From Rodentibacter sp901420285 (GTDB taxonomy: Bacteria > Pseudomonadota > Gammaproteobacteria > Enterobacterales > Pasteurellaceae), in NCBI RefSeq assembly GCF_041734645.1, contig NZ_CP162010.1, forward strand, positions 930,001 through 994,000: a stretch of DNA of 64,000 bases, given 5' to 3'. Made by a program: the position numbers and the translations under genes. Of this stretch, positions 24,045 through 32,605 are shown piece after piece. The notes below the pieces were generated by a model, which was not told the DNA's origin, did no database searches, and saw only the letters and a list, made by a program, of their open reading frames with translations. Position 1 is the stretch's first letter. Every line of letters begins with the position of its first letter.

Positions 24045-24965
24045 GTGTCTAGACCAAGTAAAAAAGGCCGTGACATTGATGGTGTATTTTTACTGGATAA
24101 ACCGCAAGGTATGTCGTCTAACGACATTATGCAGAAAGTAAAGCGTCTGTTCCAAGCAAATAAAGCGGGCCATACAGGCGCGTTGGATCCATTAGCGACC
24201 GGAATGTTACCGATTTGCTTAGGCGAAGCGACTAAATTTTCGCAGTTCTTATTAGATGCGGATAAACGTTACGTTGTGACGGCTAAATTAGGTGAGCGAA
24301 CCGATACGTCCGATGCAGAAGGGCAGATTGTAGAAACTCGTGCGGTAAATGTAGGTACCGCTGAAATTTTGAGCGCACTTGAGGCGTTTCGCGGTAGTAT
24401 TTTGCAAGTGCCGACCATGTTTTCCGCCCTCAAACATAATGGCAGACCATTATATGAATACGCGCGTCAAGGCATTACCGTGGCCCGTGAAGCACGCCCC
24501 ATTACGATTTTTGAACTAAACTTCATTGAATATGAAGCGCCTTATTTAACGCTTGAAGTATATTGTTCAAAAGGTACTTATATTCGTACCTTAATCGATG
24601 ATTTAGGTGAAGCCCTTCAATGCGGTGCTCATGTAACCATGCTACGCAGAATCGCTGTGGCGAATTATCCGACGGAAAAAATGATGACTTGGGATGAGTT
24701 GCAAAGATTAGCAGAGCGGCAGGATCTATCATTGTTGGATGCGCATTTATTGCCGACGGATAGTGCAGTTGCCAAACTGCCGACCTTACATTTGACTGCG
24801 GAGCAGAGTAGAGCGATTGGCTTTGGTCAGCGCCTGAAATTTACCAACCGGCAACAATTACAAGGCCAAGTACGCTTGTTTTCTGCCGAGAATTTATTTT
24901 TGGGAATTGCACAAATCGGGCAGGATTGTGTGATTAGACCGGTAAGACTAGTAAATTATTTATAA
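24045..24965 (+). CDS. truB: tRNA pseudouridine-55 synthase
   Basis: 306 residues from a GTG start, two bases after rbfA. The catalytic motif is HTGALDPLATGMLPICLG (nucleophilic Asp). VYCSKGTYIRTL and the C-terminal PUA-like domain are present. It makes pseudouridine 55 in the T-loop of tRNAs. A TTCAATGCGGTGCT motif at 24616-24629 encodes LQCGA in a conserved stretch. E. coli TruB has LGCGAH at the same place, so the motif arose by substitution and not by insertion. Confidence 0.96.
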   Translation: MSRPSKKGRDIDGVFLLDKPQGMSSNDIMQKVKRLFQANKAGHTGALDPLATGMLPICLGEATKFSQFLLDADKRYVVTAKLGERTDTSDAEGQIVETRAVNVGTAEILSALEAFRGSILQVPTMFSALKHNGRPLYEYARQGITVAREARPITIFELNFIEYEAPYLTLEVYCSKGTYIRTLIDDLGEALQCGAHVTMLRRIAVANYPTEKMMTWDELQRLAERQDLSLLDAHLLPTDSAVAKLPTLHLTAEQSRAIGFGQRLKFTNRQQLQGQVRLFSAENLFLGIAQIGQDCVIRPVRLVNYL

Positions 24966-25005
24966 AAAAACTTTTATTAATTAGTGCGTTTTTTTGAAAT
25001 GCCTC

Positions 25006-25479
25006 TAAAGACGAAATGAAATCAAAGGATTTGATCTCATTTTAGAAAGTTTTAGAAAAGCAAGGAAAAAGAATAAGAACTTACAACTTTATATTGTTGG
25101 AAAAGGTGAAAAAATTGTAGAGGACGGCATTATAGATGTCGGTTTTTCTAAAGATCCGATTAGTTGGTATAATTCTGTCGATTATGTCATTAATGCGAAT
25201 AGACAAAGCTATTTTGATTTATCTATTATAGAAGCGCTTTCAACCGGCGTGCCGATTATTATGGCAAATAATTTTGGACATAGCTATTTTAATAATAAAT
25301 CTCCTTTAATTTTTACGTTTAATGTAAATAATCAAGATGAATTAACAGAAATTTTAGCGAATAAGCTAAGTAAAAGAGATTATTCTAGGCTAGAAAATAG
25401 ATTACTTTATGAAAAAGAATTATCGGATATTCGTTATTACGATAGATTTATCGATTTTATTAAATCGATTATAAAATAA
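25006..25479 (+). pseudogene. C-terminal remnant of a GT-B glycosyltransferase
   Basis: A frame without a start reads RNEIKGFDLILESFRKARKK, QLYIVGKG, a strand with INANRQSYFDL and SIIEALSTGVPIIMA, ending at a stop at 25477-25479. This is the donor-binding half of a glycosyltransferase family 4-like enzyme (KGFD... and E-x7-E region, here SIIEALSTG). The N-terminal half is missing and an in-frame TAA stands just upstream. It is much more AT-rich than truB and tyrA, suggesting a decayed acquired lipooligosaccharide or capsule gene. Confidence 0.75.
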
Positions 25480-25576
25480 ACTATCAGATAAAATTTGAGG
25501 AAATAACGGATTTCTTTTAGATATTTCTCTTTTCATAATTTATTTGCCTTTCTAATGAAATTCCAGTAGTCTTTCC

Positions 25577-25617
25577 TGTAATTTATTCATTACAAGTATT
25601 GTAAACAAAAAATTACA
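25577..25617 (+). promoter_or_regulatory. Tandem TyrR boxes upstream of tyrA
   Basis: Box 1 TGTAAT-N6-ATTACA (25577-25594) and box 2 TGTAAA-N6-ATTACA (25600-25617), against the consensus TGTAAA-N6-TTTACA. They are 23 bases apart start to start, about two helical turns. Box 2 ends 8 bases before the tyrA ATG, so bound TyrR would block transcription or early elongation. Confidence 0.8.
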
Positions 25618-25625
25618 GGTGAATT

Positions 25626-26750
25626 ATGGAAGCCCTTAAAGATTTACGTGCCGATATTGACGCACTTGACCACAAACTTATCCAACTTTTTGCCAAACGC
25701 CTTGAGTTGGTTTCACAGATTGGCAAAATTAAACATCAACATGGCTTGCCGATTTATGCACCGCAACGCGAAATTGATATGCTTAAAGCGCGCCGCGAAG
25801 AGGCGGAAAAAGCCGGTATTTCAGCCGATTTAATCGAAGACGTGTTGCGCCGTTTTATGCGCGAATCCTACAGCAATGAAAACCGATTTGGTTTTAAAAC
25901 CGTCAATCCGGATATTCAGAAAATCGTTATCGTAGGCGGTAACGGAAAACTCGGCGGCTTATTTGCCCGTTATTTACGCGCTTCCGGTTATCCTGTCACA
26001 ATATTAGATCGCAATGATTGGGAACACGCAAAAGAGATTTTAGCAGGCGCCAATGCGGTGCTGATTTCGGTACCCATTAATCAAACTCTTGCCACTATTG
26101 AACGATTAAAACCGTATCTCAGTGAAAATATGTTACTGGCAGATCTCACTTCCGTGAAACGCGAACCGCTTGCCAAAATGTTGGCAGTGCATACCGGCGC
26201 AGTGGTGGGCTTGCATCCGATGTTCGGGCCGGATATCACTAGCATGGCGAAACAAGTGGTGGTACGTTGCGATGGGCGTTTTGCCGAACGTTACGAATGG
26301 CTGCTTGAGCAAATCCAAATTTGGGGCGCGAAAATTTATCAAACAGACGCCGCCGAACACGATCATAATATGACTTACGTGCAAGCCCTGCGCCACTTCG
26401 CCACCTTCGCTAATGGCCTACATCTTTCCAAGCAGCCGGTAAATTTAGCGAATTTGCTCGCGCTTTCTTCTCCAATTTATCGTTTAGAATTGGCTATGAT
26501 CGGCCGCCTATTTGCACAAGATGCCGAACTTTACGCTGACATTATCATGGATAAAGCGGAAAACCTTGATGTGATCGAAAGTTTGAAAGAGACTTATGAA
26601 GAGGCTTTAGAATTTTTTGAAAATGGCGACCGACAAGGCTTTATTGATGCTTTCTGCCAAGTCCGTGAATGGTTCGGCGATTACTCTGAGCAATTCTTAA
26701 AAGAAAGCCGCCAGTTATTACAGCAGGCGAATGATTTGAAACAAGTTTAG
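25626..26750 (+). CDS. tyrA: Bifunctional chorismate mutase / prephenate dehydrogenase
   Basis: 374 residues. The AroQ chorismate mutase domain (1-90, ALKDLRADIDALDHKLIQLF with RRE-type helices) is fused to an NAD-binding prephenate dehydrogenase (IVIVGGNGKLGGLFARYLR near 99-117, then HPMFGPD and HDHNMTYVQALRHF). It converts chorismate to 4-hydroxyphenylpyruvate for tyrosine. Two TyrR boxes predict repression by tyrosine. A CAATGCGGTGCT motif lies inside at 26051-26062 (encodes NAVL). Confidence 0.96.
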   Translation: MEALKDLRADIDALDHKLIQLFAKRLELVSQIGKIKHQHGLPIYAPQREIDMLKARREEAEKAGISADLIEDVLRRFMRESYSNENRFGFKTVNPDIQKIVIVGGNGKLGGLFARYLRASGYPVTILDRNDWEHAKEILAGANAVLISVPINQTLATIERLKPYLSENMLLADLTSVKREPLAKMLAVHTGAVVGLHPMFGPDITSMAKQVVVRCDGRFAERYEWLLEQIQIWGAKIYQTDAAEHDHNMTYVQALRHFATFANGLHLSKQPVNLANLLALSSPIYRLELAMIGRLFAQDAELYADIIMDKAENLDVIESLKETYEEALEFFENGDRQGFIDAFCQVREWFGDYSEQFLKESRQLLQQANDLKQV

Positions 26751-26833
26751 TTTTTTTTGTATCGCGGCGGCGTAAACAGATTTGCCGGCATCGTCAAAAG
26801 CTTCATTTCATCGGGCTTAAAAAACGAAAACGC

Positions 26834-26867
26834 GAAGCCCCTATTTTAGGGGCTTCAATGCGGTGCT
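26834..26867 (+). terminator. tyrA terminator-like hairpin merged with the CAATGCGGTG motif
   Basis: Stem GAAGCCCC-TATTTTA-GGGGCTTC (26834-26856). The right arm runs directly into TTCAATGCGGTGCT (26854-26867) followed by ATTTTG. It lies between the convergent tyrA and ppnN genes. Confidence 0.65.
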
Positions 26868-26915
26868 ATTTTGAATGTTGAACGATTAAGCAAGTTACTA
26901 CCGGCGAAGTCTTCT

Positions 26916-28271
26916 TTACTTCACAATTTCATAACAAGGCTCATAAGCTTTTCCGGTCGGCAATTTCATTCGATGTTGCTGAATAAAATCTTCCAGTAGT
27001 TTATCCACTTTTTCCATTAAAGTGCGGTCTCCGTGCAGCTTAAATTTGCCGAAATGGGTGATATCGTCTTGTGTTTGCGGCTTAATGTTGCCTGCCACAA
27101 TACCGGAAAAAGCCTGGCGCAGGTTGGCGGTTAAATCCATTTTTGATTGGTTAAAATGCAAGGCTAAATTCGCCATATTTTCATGAGTCGGCTCGAAAGG
27201 TTGTTGCAAACGCGGATCGATTTTAAGCGACCAATTAAAACAGTAGGAATCATTGGTTTGACGACGTTGCGTTGTCACATCTCCCATCGCTTTTCTCATA
27301 TGACGGGCGACACTTGTGGCATCATCAATTATGATCGTATACAGTTTTTGCACGTCTTTACCCAATACATCGCCGATAAAGCGATCAATTGTTGCGAAAT
27401 AATTCGCACTTTCTTGCGGGCCGGTCAAAATCAGTGGTAAATGTTGCGCTTTGTTTTCCGGATTAAGTTTTACCCCCAGTACATATAATAATTCTTCAAA
27501 TGTACCCGGGCCGCCGGGGAAAATTAAAATACCGTGTCCCATGCGCACAAAGGCTTCCAAGCGTTTTTCGATATCCGGCATAATAATTAACTCGTTGACA
27601 ATCGGATTTGGCGGTTCGGAAGCGATAATCGACGGTTCGGTAATGCCGATAAAACGGCTGTGTTGATAGCGTTGGTTGGCATGTCCGATTGCCGCGCCTT
27701 TCATCGGCGCTTCCATCACGCCCGTACCGCAACCGGTGATGATGTTCATTTCGCGCAAACCCAATTCCAGCCCAACTTGGCGACAATATTGATATTCCAC
27801 TTCGCTAATCGAATGGCCGCCCCAACACACGACAAGATTTGGATGTTCGCCCACAATCAAGGCTTTCGCATTACGCAAAATAGAAAATACTTGGTTGGTG
27901 ATTTGTTTGCTGTCTTGCAATTTTTCATGTTGATGCAGCGCGTTGACGAACAAAATATCGCGCAATACGGCGAATAAATGATATTGAATGTTCAGCATCA
28001 TTTTATCGTCCACAAAAGCGCTTTCCGGCGGATTATGCAGTTCCAAACTCACACCGCGTTCACGGGCAATCAGATGAATATCGAAATCGGCATATTGCTG
28101 TAACAGCGCGCGACTGTCATCGGTTACCGCACCGGAATTCAGCACGGCGAGCGAGCAGTTGCGATAGAGTTGATATAAATCTGATTGTGCGGTTTTAGTT
28201 AGCTGTTCCACTTCAAGATGGGAAAGCTGATCCATGCTACCTTTCGGATTAATAAAATGAATGTTCGACAT
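26916..28271 (-). CDS. ppnN: Pyrimidine/purine nucleotide 5'-monophosphate nucleosidase
   Basis: 451 residues, YgdH/PpnN family. An N-terminal regulatory domain precedes the LOG-like Rossmann core with PGGPGTFEELLYVLG and CGTGVMEAPMKGAAIG. It cleaves nucleoside monophosphates to base and ribose-5-phosphate and is tuned by (p)ppGpp in E. coli. Eight bases downstream of queF, an arrangement also seen in enteric bacteria. An uptake signal lies at 27020-27028. Confidence 0.93.
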   Translation of the reverse strand: MSNIHFINPKGSMDQLSHLEVEQLTKTAQSDLYQLYRNCSLAVLNSGAVTDDSRALLQQYADFDIHLIARERGVSLELHNPPESAFVDDKMMLNIQYHLFAVLRDILFVNALHQHEKLQDSKQITNQVFSILRNAKALIVGEHPNLVVCWGGHSISEVEYQYCRQVGLELGLREMNIITGCGTGVMEAPMKGAAIGHANQRYQHSRFIGITEPSIIASEPPNPIVNELIIMPDIEKRLEAFVRMGHGILIFPGGPGTFEELLYVLGVKLNPENKAQHLPLILTGPQESANYFATIDRFIGDVLGKDVQKLYTIIIDDATSVARHMRKAMGDVTTQRRQTNDSYCFNWSLKIDPRLQQPFEPTHENMANLALHFNQSKMDLTANLRQAFSGIVAGNIKPQTQDDITHFGKFKLHGDRTLMEKVDKLLEDFIQQHRMKLPTGKAYEPCYEIVK

Positions 28272-28279
28272 AACGATCT

Positions 28280-29119
28280 CTATTGTCTGGCTAAACGTAA
28301 ATTTTGCGGAATGGTTTCAAAATTTGAGCGGAATGGGTTAATGTCCAAACCGCCGCGACGCGTGTAACGGGCATAAACCGTGAGTTTTTGCGGTTTGGCA
28401 TAACGCATTAAATCACAGAAAATACGTTCCGCACATTGTTCGTGAAATTCGTTATGTTGGCGGAATGACACGATATAACGTAATAATTTCTCGCGATCGA
28501 TTTTGTTGCCGACGTAGTGAATTTGCAGCGTTCCCCAATCCGGTTGATGAGTAATCAAGCAGTTAGATTTTAGCAAATGGCTGACTAAATATTCTTCTAC
28601 GATCTCATCAGACACGCAATCTTCTAGCCACTCAGCGTTAAATTCATAATCGCGAATTTCGATATTTTGCTCGTCGATGCATTCGCCGTGTAGCGATTTA
28701 ATGATTTGGCCGTCATAAAATGCCAGCGGATTTAACCGCACCTTGACTTCGCCTTGCGCGCAATCACTTAAATCTCGTTGCATGGTATGCGCAACTTGCT
28801 CAAAATCGGCGAATTTACTTTGATTGAAGCTATTTAAATAGAGTTTAAAACTTTTTGATTCGATTAAATTTCGGCTTCGATAATCCAAATAAATATCGGC
28901 GATGGCCACTTGTGGCAAGCCTTTTTGGTTTAGCCAGGAAATTTCATAAGCCGTCCAAATATCCGCGCCGGTTGTAAACGGTTGTGCATCGGTAATGCCC
29001 AAAGCGTCGCGATTTAACGCGCGCGGTACGGGCTGTAATAAGGTGCGATCATAGTTGGCGGCGTATTCGGTTTTTTGTCCGAGTTTAAGGGATGTTAAAC
29101 AGTTGTCTTGGTTGTTCAT
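28280..29119 (-). CDS. queF: NADPH-dependent 7-cyano-7-deazaguanine reductase, type II
   Basis: 279 residues, the long bimodular QueF form. The C-terminal module has catalytic Cys and Asp in SNCLITHQPDWG (near 189-200), the NADPH site ESKSFKLYLNSFNQ (near 89-102), and EFHEQCAERIF. It reduces preQ0 to preQ1 on the way to queuosine. Transcribed with ppnN. Confidence 0.95.
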   Translation of the reverse strand: MNNQDNCLTSLKLGQKTEYAANYDRTLLQPVPRALNRDALGITDAQPFTTGADIWTAYEISWLNQKGLPQVAIADIYLDYRSRNLIESKSFKLYLNSFNQSKFADFEQVAHTMQRDLSDCAQGEVKVRLNPLAFYDGQIIKSLHGECIDEQNIEIRDYEFNAEWLEDCVSDEIVEEYLVSHLLKSNCLITHQPDWGTLQIHYVGNKIDREKLLRYIVSFRQHNEFHEQCAERIFCDLMRYAKPQKLTVYARYTRRGGLDINPFRSNFETIPQNLRLARQ

Positions 29120-29198
29120 TTTGTTTCCATTGTTGTTTATTTCTATTGTCGTTTATTTCTATTGTAGGGTCGCGTACGCCATCTTTACTTCATACCAT

Positions 29199-29212
29199 TT
29201 CAATGCGGTGCT
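29199..29212 (+). repeat. Single intergenic TTCAATGCGGTGCT motif
   Basis: A perfect 14-base copy followed by ATTTTGAGAGGTCAT, in the gap between queF and the Zn-ribbon gene. The downstream GAGAGGTCAT also follows the copy at 47515, so at intergenic sites the repeat extends beyond the core. Confidence 0.7.
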
Positions 29213-29228
29213 ATTTTGAGAGGTCATT

Positions 29229-30014
29229 TTACAAAAAATTCCACGAAAGATTGGATACCAAACGACAAGCGTCGCATTTGAAGTGAAGCACATCAAAAAG
29301 CGCTTGGTCAAGTGTCCAAACAGCACCGCATTGAGGGCAGCAACGGCGCCGTTCTTGCGCCGGCGATTCGCCGCCGACGCGATACAAATAATAGTAAGTC
29401 GGCACGCCGCTTTGTTTTTCGATTTCTTGCGCCAAATAGCGACCGTGTTTAGAAAGCCGGCTTTGTACGTCGGAAATTTCAGAAAGTGCTGTTTGTTCCA
29501 ATACCGCACCGTTCATTTGCAACTGATCGCAAGCTTGCCAATTTTCTTGCCATTTCAGTACGTCTTGGCTTAAGTGCGGTTGGTTTTTTAGCTGTTTATA
29601 TAACGGTATTGGCGCAAAATTTTCACCGCTATGAATCGGCGAACAGCTTTGTAAGTGCGTGGTGTATAACACTTGCCAAGCGGGACGCGCGTTTTCAGCA
29701 GTTTGGTCGGCATTAAGATCGTCGCCAAGTAGCAAAAAATTTTCTAAAAAAAGCCCAAATTTTTCTGCCTGCTGCAAGGCAAAATCCACTTCGGTGTTAT
29801 TGTTTTGGGGAAAAAGACTGTCTTGTTCCGGACAAACCACGCGCATAGCGAAACCTTGTGCGCCGTTGTCTTCGACTAAATACAGCGAAATTTCGCGCCC
29901 GATAATTTGCCCATTGTAACGCCATTGATCGATCAGCGCATTTAGCACGCGGTTTTGCTCGACGATGTGATTTTCAAGAGCGGTAATGCGAAAATAGGGT
30001 TCGATTAAATACAT
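29229..30014 (-). CDS. DUF2310 Zn-ribbon protein, possibly nucleic-acid binding
   Basis: 261 residues. The C-terminal four-cysteine zinc ribbon is RCCPQCGAVW...FKCDACRLVSN (about 223-256). The N-terminal two thirds is a mixed alpha/beta domain without other motifs. It fits the Pasteurellaceae/gamma-proteobacterial DUF2310 family, which has no settled function. The start overlaps the 3' end of the sufE-like gene by 10 bases, so it belongs to the cysteine desulfurase operon. A 29322-29335 copy of the AGCACCGCATTGA motif falls within the zinc-ribbon coding region. Confidence 0.75.
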   Translation of the reverse strand: MYLIEPYFRITALENHIVEQNRVLNALIDQWRYNGQIIGREISLYLVEDNGAQGFAMRVVCPEQDSLFPQNNNTEVDFALQQAEKFGLFLENFLLLGDDLNADQTAENARPAWQVLYTTHLQSCSPIHSGENFAPIPLYKQLKNQPHLSQDVLKWQENWQACDQLQMNGAVLEQTALSEISDVQSRLSKHGRYLAQEIEKQSGVPTYYYLYRVGGESPAQERRRCCPQCGAVWTLDQALFDVLHFKCDACRLVSNLSWNFL

Positions 30015-30385
30015 AAATTTTTTAATTGTTGTGCGATTTGATTCAGCCCGTTCAAGCGCGTTTCACTCAAACGTTGTGCGATGCCGAGTTCGTTAAAGAA
30101 CGCGCCGAGGTCAAAGTTGCGCAATTGTTCGACGTTTTTGCCGTTGATTTGGTTTAACAAAATCCATAACAAGCCATTCATAATGCGTGCTTCACTGAAA
30201 GCCCGGAAGGTGAAAGTGCGATCGGTTTTCGGCAAGATTTGGAACCACATTTGCGCTTCGCAGCCGTTAATAGGCTGCATCTCGGCAAGTTCTTCATCGC
30301 ACGGGCGCGGCAAATTCTTACCTGCTTGAATGATAAGTCGATAACGTTCTTCCCAAGTTTTGGCATTTTTTAATTGTTCGATCAT
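30005..30385 (-). CDS. csdE: SufE/CsdE-type sulfur acceptor protein
   Basis: 126 residues. The active Cys lies in PINGCEAQMWF (near 48-58), and FRAFSEARIMNGLLWILLNQ matches the SufE fold. It takes persulfide sulfur from the adjacent desulfurase, which it overlaps by 4 bases. CsdE or SufE cannot be told apart from sequence alone. No sufBCD genes are in the window. Confidence 0.88.
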   Translation of the reverse strand: MIEQLKNAKTWEERYRLIIQAGKNLPRPCDEELAEMQPINGCEAQMWFQILPKTDRTFTFRAFSEARIMNGLLWILLNQINGKNVEQLRNFDLGAFFNELGIAQRLSETRLNGLNQIAQQLKNLCI

Positions 30386-31581
30386 TGCAGTAAATCCAAG
30401 GCTTTATCTAATGCGCTGAAAAATGCAGAAACCTCCTCCGGCGCATTATAAGGCGCAAAGGAAAGGCGCAATGTGGTGCGTTCGCCAAGACGTGCCAAAT
30501 AAGGCTGGGCGCAATGTTCGCCGACCCGCAAGGCGATATGTTGTTCACTTAATAAAGTGGAAAGATCGGACGAATTAATCTTGTCAAAGACGAAGCACAC
30601 CACGCTGCTAGGTTGCGGCGAGTTAAATAAACGGCAAGTTGGGTAATGTTTTAAGCGCGCTTTAACTGATTCCGCCAAGTCGATCGCATGTTGTTCAGCG
30701 GCGACAAGATCCCATTTGGTTAGCCAATCCAGCACCGCATTGAAGCCAATGACACCGGCAATGTTCGGCGTGCCGGCCTCTAAACGATAGGGCAAATCGG
30801 CAAAGGTGATGTTTTCACTTGATACGCGATCCACCATTTTCCCGCCGAAAAACAGCGGTTGCAGTTGAGTAAGGGCGGTCAATTTTCCGCTTAATACGCC
30901 GAGGCCGTTCGGGCCATAAATTTTATGAGCGGAAAAGGCGAGGAAATCCGCATCCAAATCCTGTAAATCGATTTTTATATGGCTGACGGCTTGCGCCGAA
31001 TCGACTAAAACCAAGGCAGGACTATGTTTCCGAATAATTTTAATTAAATGTTTAATCGGCTGCTGCGTGCCGGTGACGTTCGATACGAAATTCAGCGCCA
31101 CCAATTTGGTTTTCTCATTTAAGGCGGCTTTCAACGCGTGCTCATTAATCAACCAATTATCTAAAATCGGCAAAACGCGTATTTTGGCTCCGCACTTTTT
31201 CGCCGTTTCGTACCAAGTGACGAAATTAGCGTGGTGATCCGCTTGGCTAATTAAAATTTCATCACCGGCTTTTAATTGGGGCAATAAGCCGTTTGCGACT
31301 AAATTGATCGCGTGGGTGGTGCTGGATGTCCAAATTACTGCTTTTTCGCTTTCTGCATTGATGAATTGTTTAACTTGCGTGCGAGCCCGTTCATATTGCG
31401 CTGTTTGTGCCGCATCGTATTGGCTACGATGCACGGAACCGGCGGAAGCATAAAATTCAGCCGTGCGTTCAATAAGCGCTGTGGGTTTTAGCGTTGTCGC
31501 GGCGTTATCTAAATACAGCACCGCATCGGAACGTTGAAAATAAGGGAAATCTTGCCGGAACGCTTGATAATCAAAAGCCAT
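30382..31581 (-). CDS. csdA: Class II cysteine desulfurase (CsdA/SufS type)
   Basis: 399 residues, PLP enzyme. The Schiff-base Lys is in FSAHKIYGPNGLGVL, the PLP contact is in SQADHHANFVTW and DSAQAVSH, and the active Cys is in RVGEHCAQPYL. It releases sulfur from cysteine as enzyme persulfide and passes it to the co-transcribed CsdE. The motif copy at 30731-30744 encodes FNAVL without an insertion relative to the family. Confidence 0.92.
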   Translation of the reverse strand: MAFDYQAFRQDFPYFQRSDAVLYLDNAATTLKPTALIERTAEFYASAGSVHRSQYDAAQTAQYERARTQVKQFINAESEKAVIWTSSTTHAINLVANGLLPQLKAGDEILISQADHHANFVTWYETAKKCGAKIRVLPILDNWLINEHALKAALNEKTKLVALNFVSNVTGTQQPIKHLIKIIRKHSPALVLVDSAQAVSHIKIDLQDLDADFLAFSAHKIYGPNGLGVLSGKLTALTQLQPLFFGGKMVDRVSSENITFADLPYRLEAGTPNIAGVIGFNAVLDWLTKWDLVAAEQHAIDLAESVKARLKHYPTCRLFNSPQPSSVVCFVFDKINSSDLSTLLSEQHIALRVGEHCAQPYLARLGERTTLRLSFAPYNAPEEVSAFFSALDKALDLLQ

Positions 31582-32056
31582 GTTTTTTCTCCTGCTTGCG
31601 CCATTCGTGCGGTGGAATCGGATGTTTGTCCGCCCATAATCCTAAGCGTTGCGCCTGCGCTTGTTGTTGCGCTTGTAAATAAATCGGGTGATGAAGATAC
31701 TGATTATATGCCCAAGCCATGCCTTGTTTCACCAACGCTAAATTAATATTTTCGTTGCCGAGATAAACGGTTGCTAAAGTACGTTTGTAGTGATCTTTGC
31801 CTATGCTGTCTAAGCAAACTTGACGTTTATATACCATAGCGGAAAGGGCTTGTTTGGCTTTTTGTCCGAAAGCTTGAGTTTTTTCCGGCGCATCGATTTC
31901 TGCTAAGCGTACTTTGAACGGTTTCTTATTTTTGGTTAAGCAGGTTAGCGTATCGCCGTCGCTCACGCCAATCACAAAACAGCTATTGCGCGGGCTGGAA
32001 CAAGCGGAAAGTGAGGTGAAAAAGACGCATAAAATTAGCAAATAGTGCTTTATCAT
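31571..32056 (-). CDS. Staphylococcal-nuclease-like lipoprotein
   Basis: 161 residues. The lipoprotein signal (MIKHYLLILCVFFTSLSAC) has lipobox LSAC. The SNase fold has GVSDGDTLTC, VRLAEIDAPE (catalytic Arg and Asp), YKRTLATVYLG and WAYNQYL. It is expected to be a calcium-dependent nuclease anchored at the outer membrane, perhaps for nucleotide scavenging. The 3' end overlaps csdA by 11 bases. Confidence 0.85.
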   Translation of the reverse strand: MIKHYLLILCVFFTSLSACSSPRNSCFVIGVSDGDTLTCLTKNKKPFKVRLAEIDAPEKTQAFGQKAKQALSAMVYKRQVCLDSIGKDHYKRTLATVYLGNENINLALVKQGMAWAYNQYLHHPIYLQAQQQAQAQRLGLWADKHPIPPHEWRKQEKKHGF

Positions 32057-32167
32057 GTTTAGGAAAAGGCTAATTCGGATTGGTGTATTTTACCTAAAAA
32101 ACTCGCTAATCTTGAAAAAAAGCGTAGAATAATTTCAAATTTTATTAAAAAAGTTGAAAGGGCAAAA

Positions 32168-32587
32168 ATGTTATACAAGAAGGCTTTTCTTTTGGCGCGC
32201 TCCTTATTGATTCTTTATATTATGCTTTATCTCGGTAATCTAATCGCGCATTTTGTGCCCGTTGGTGTGCCGGGGAGTATTTGGGGCTTGTTAGTGCTTT
32301 TTATCGGCTTAACTACGCAGACGATTCGTTTGGAGTGGATTTACTTTGGCGCAAGCTTGTTAATTCGTTTTATGGCAATTTTGTTTGTACCGGTGAGTGT
32401 GGGAATTATCAAATATTCCGACTTATTATGGGCGCAGATGAATATTTTGTTAATTCCGAATATCGTCAGCACTTGTATTACGTTAGTTTTTATCGGCGTG
32501 ATGGCAAATATGCTGTTTGATCGCCAATCTTTCGGGCATAAACGCCAAAAAGTATTGGCAAAACGCATGGCTGAAATAGAAAAATAA
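32168..32587 (+). CDS. CidA/LrgA-family membrane protein
   Basis: 139 residues with four predicted membrane helices (about 9-28, 35-52, 60-80, 88-112) and a basic C-terminal tail. VPVGVPGSIWGLLVLFIGL is the family signature. It is followed 18 bases later by the LrgB partner. In staphylococci such pairs are holin/antiholin-like, and in Gram-negatives they are linked to pyruvate or metabolite export. Equivalent to E. coli yohJ. Confidence 0.85.
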   Translation: MLYKKAFLLARSLLILYIMLYLGNLIAHFVPVGVPGSIWGLLVLFIGLTTQTIRLEWIYFGASLLIRFMAILFVPVSVGIIKYSDLLWAQMNILLIPNIVSTCITLVFIGVMANMLFDRQSFGHKRQKVLAKRMAEIEK

Positions 32588-32605
32588 ATTTAACTTGGAA
32601 AATCA

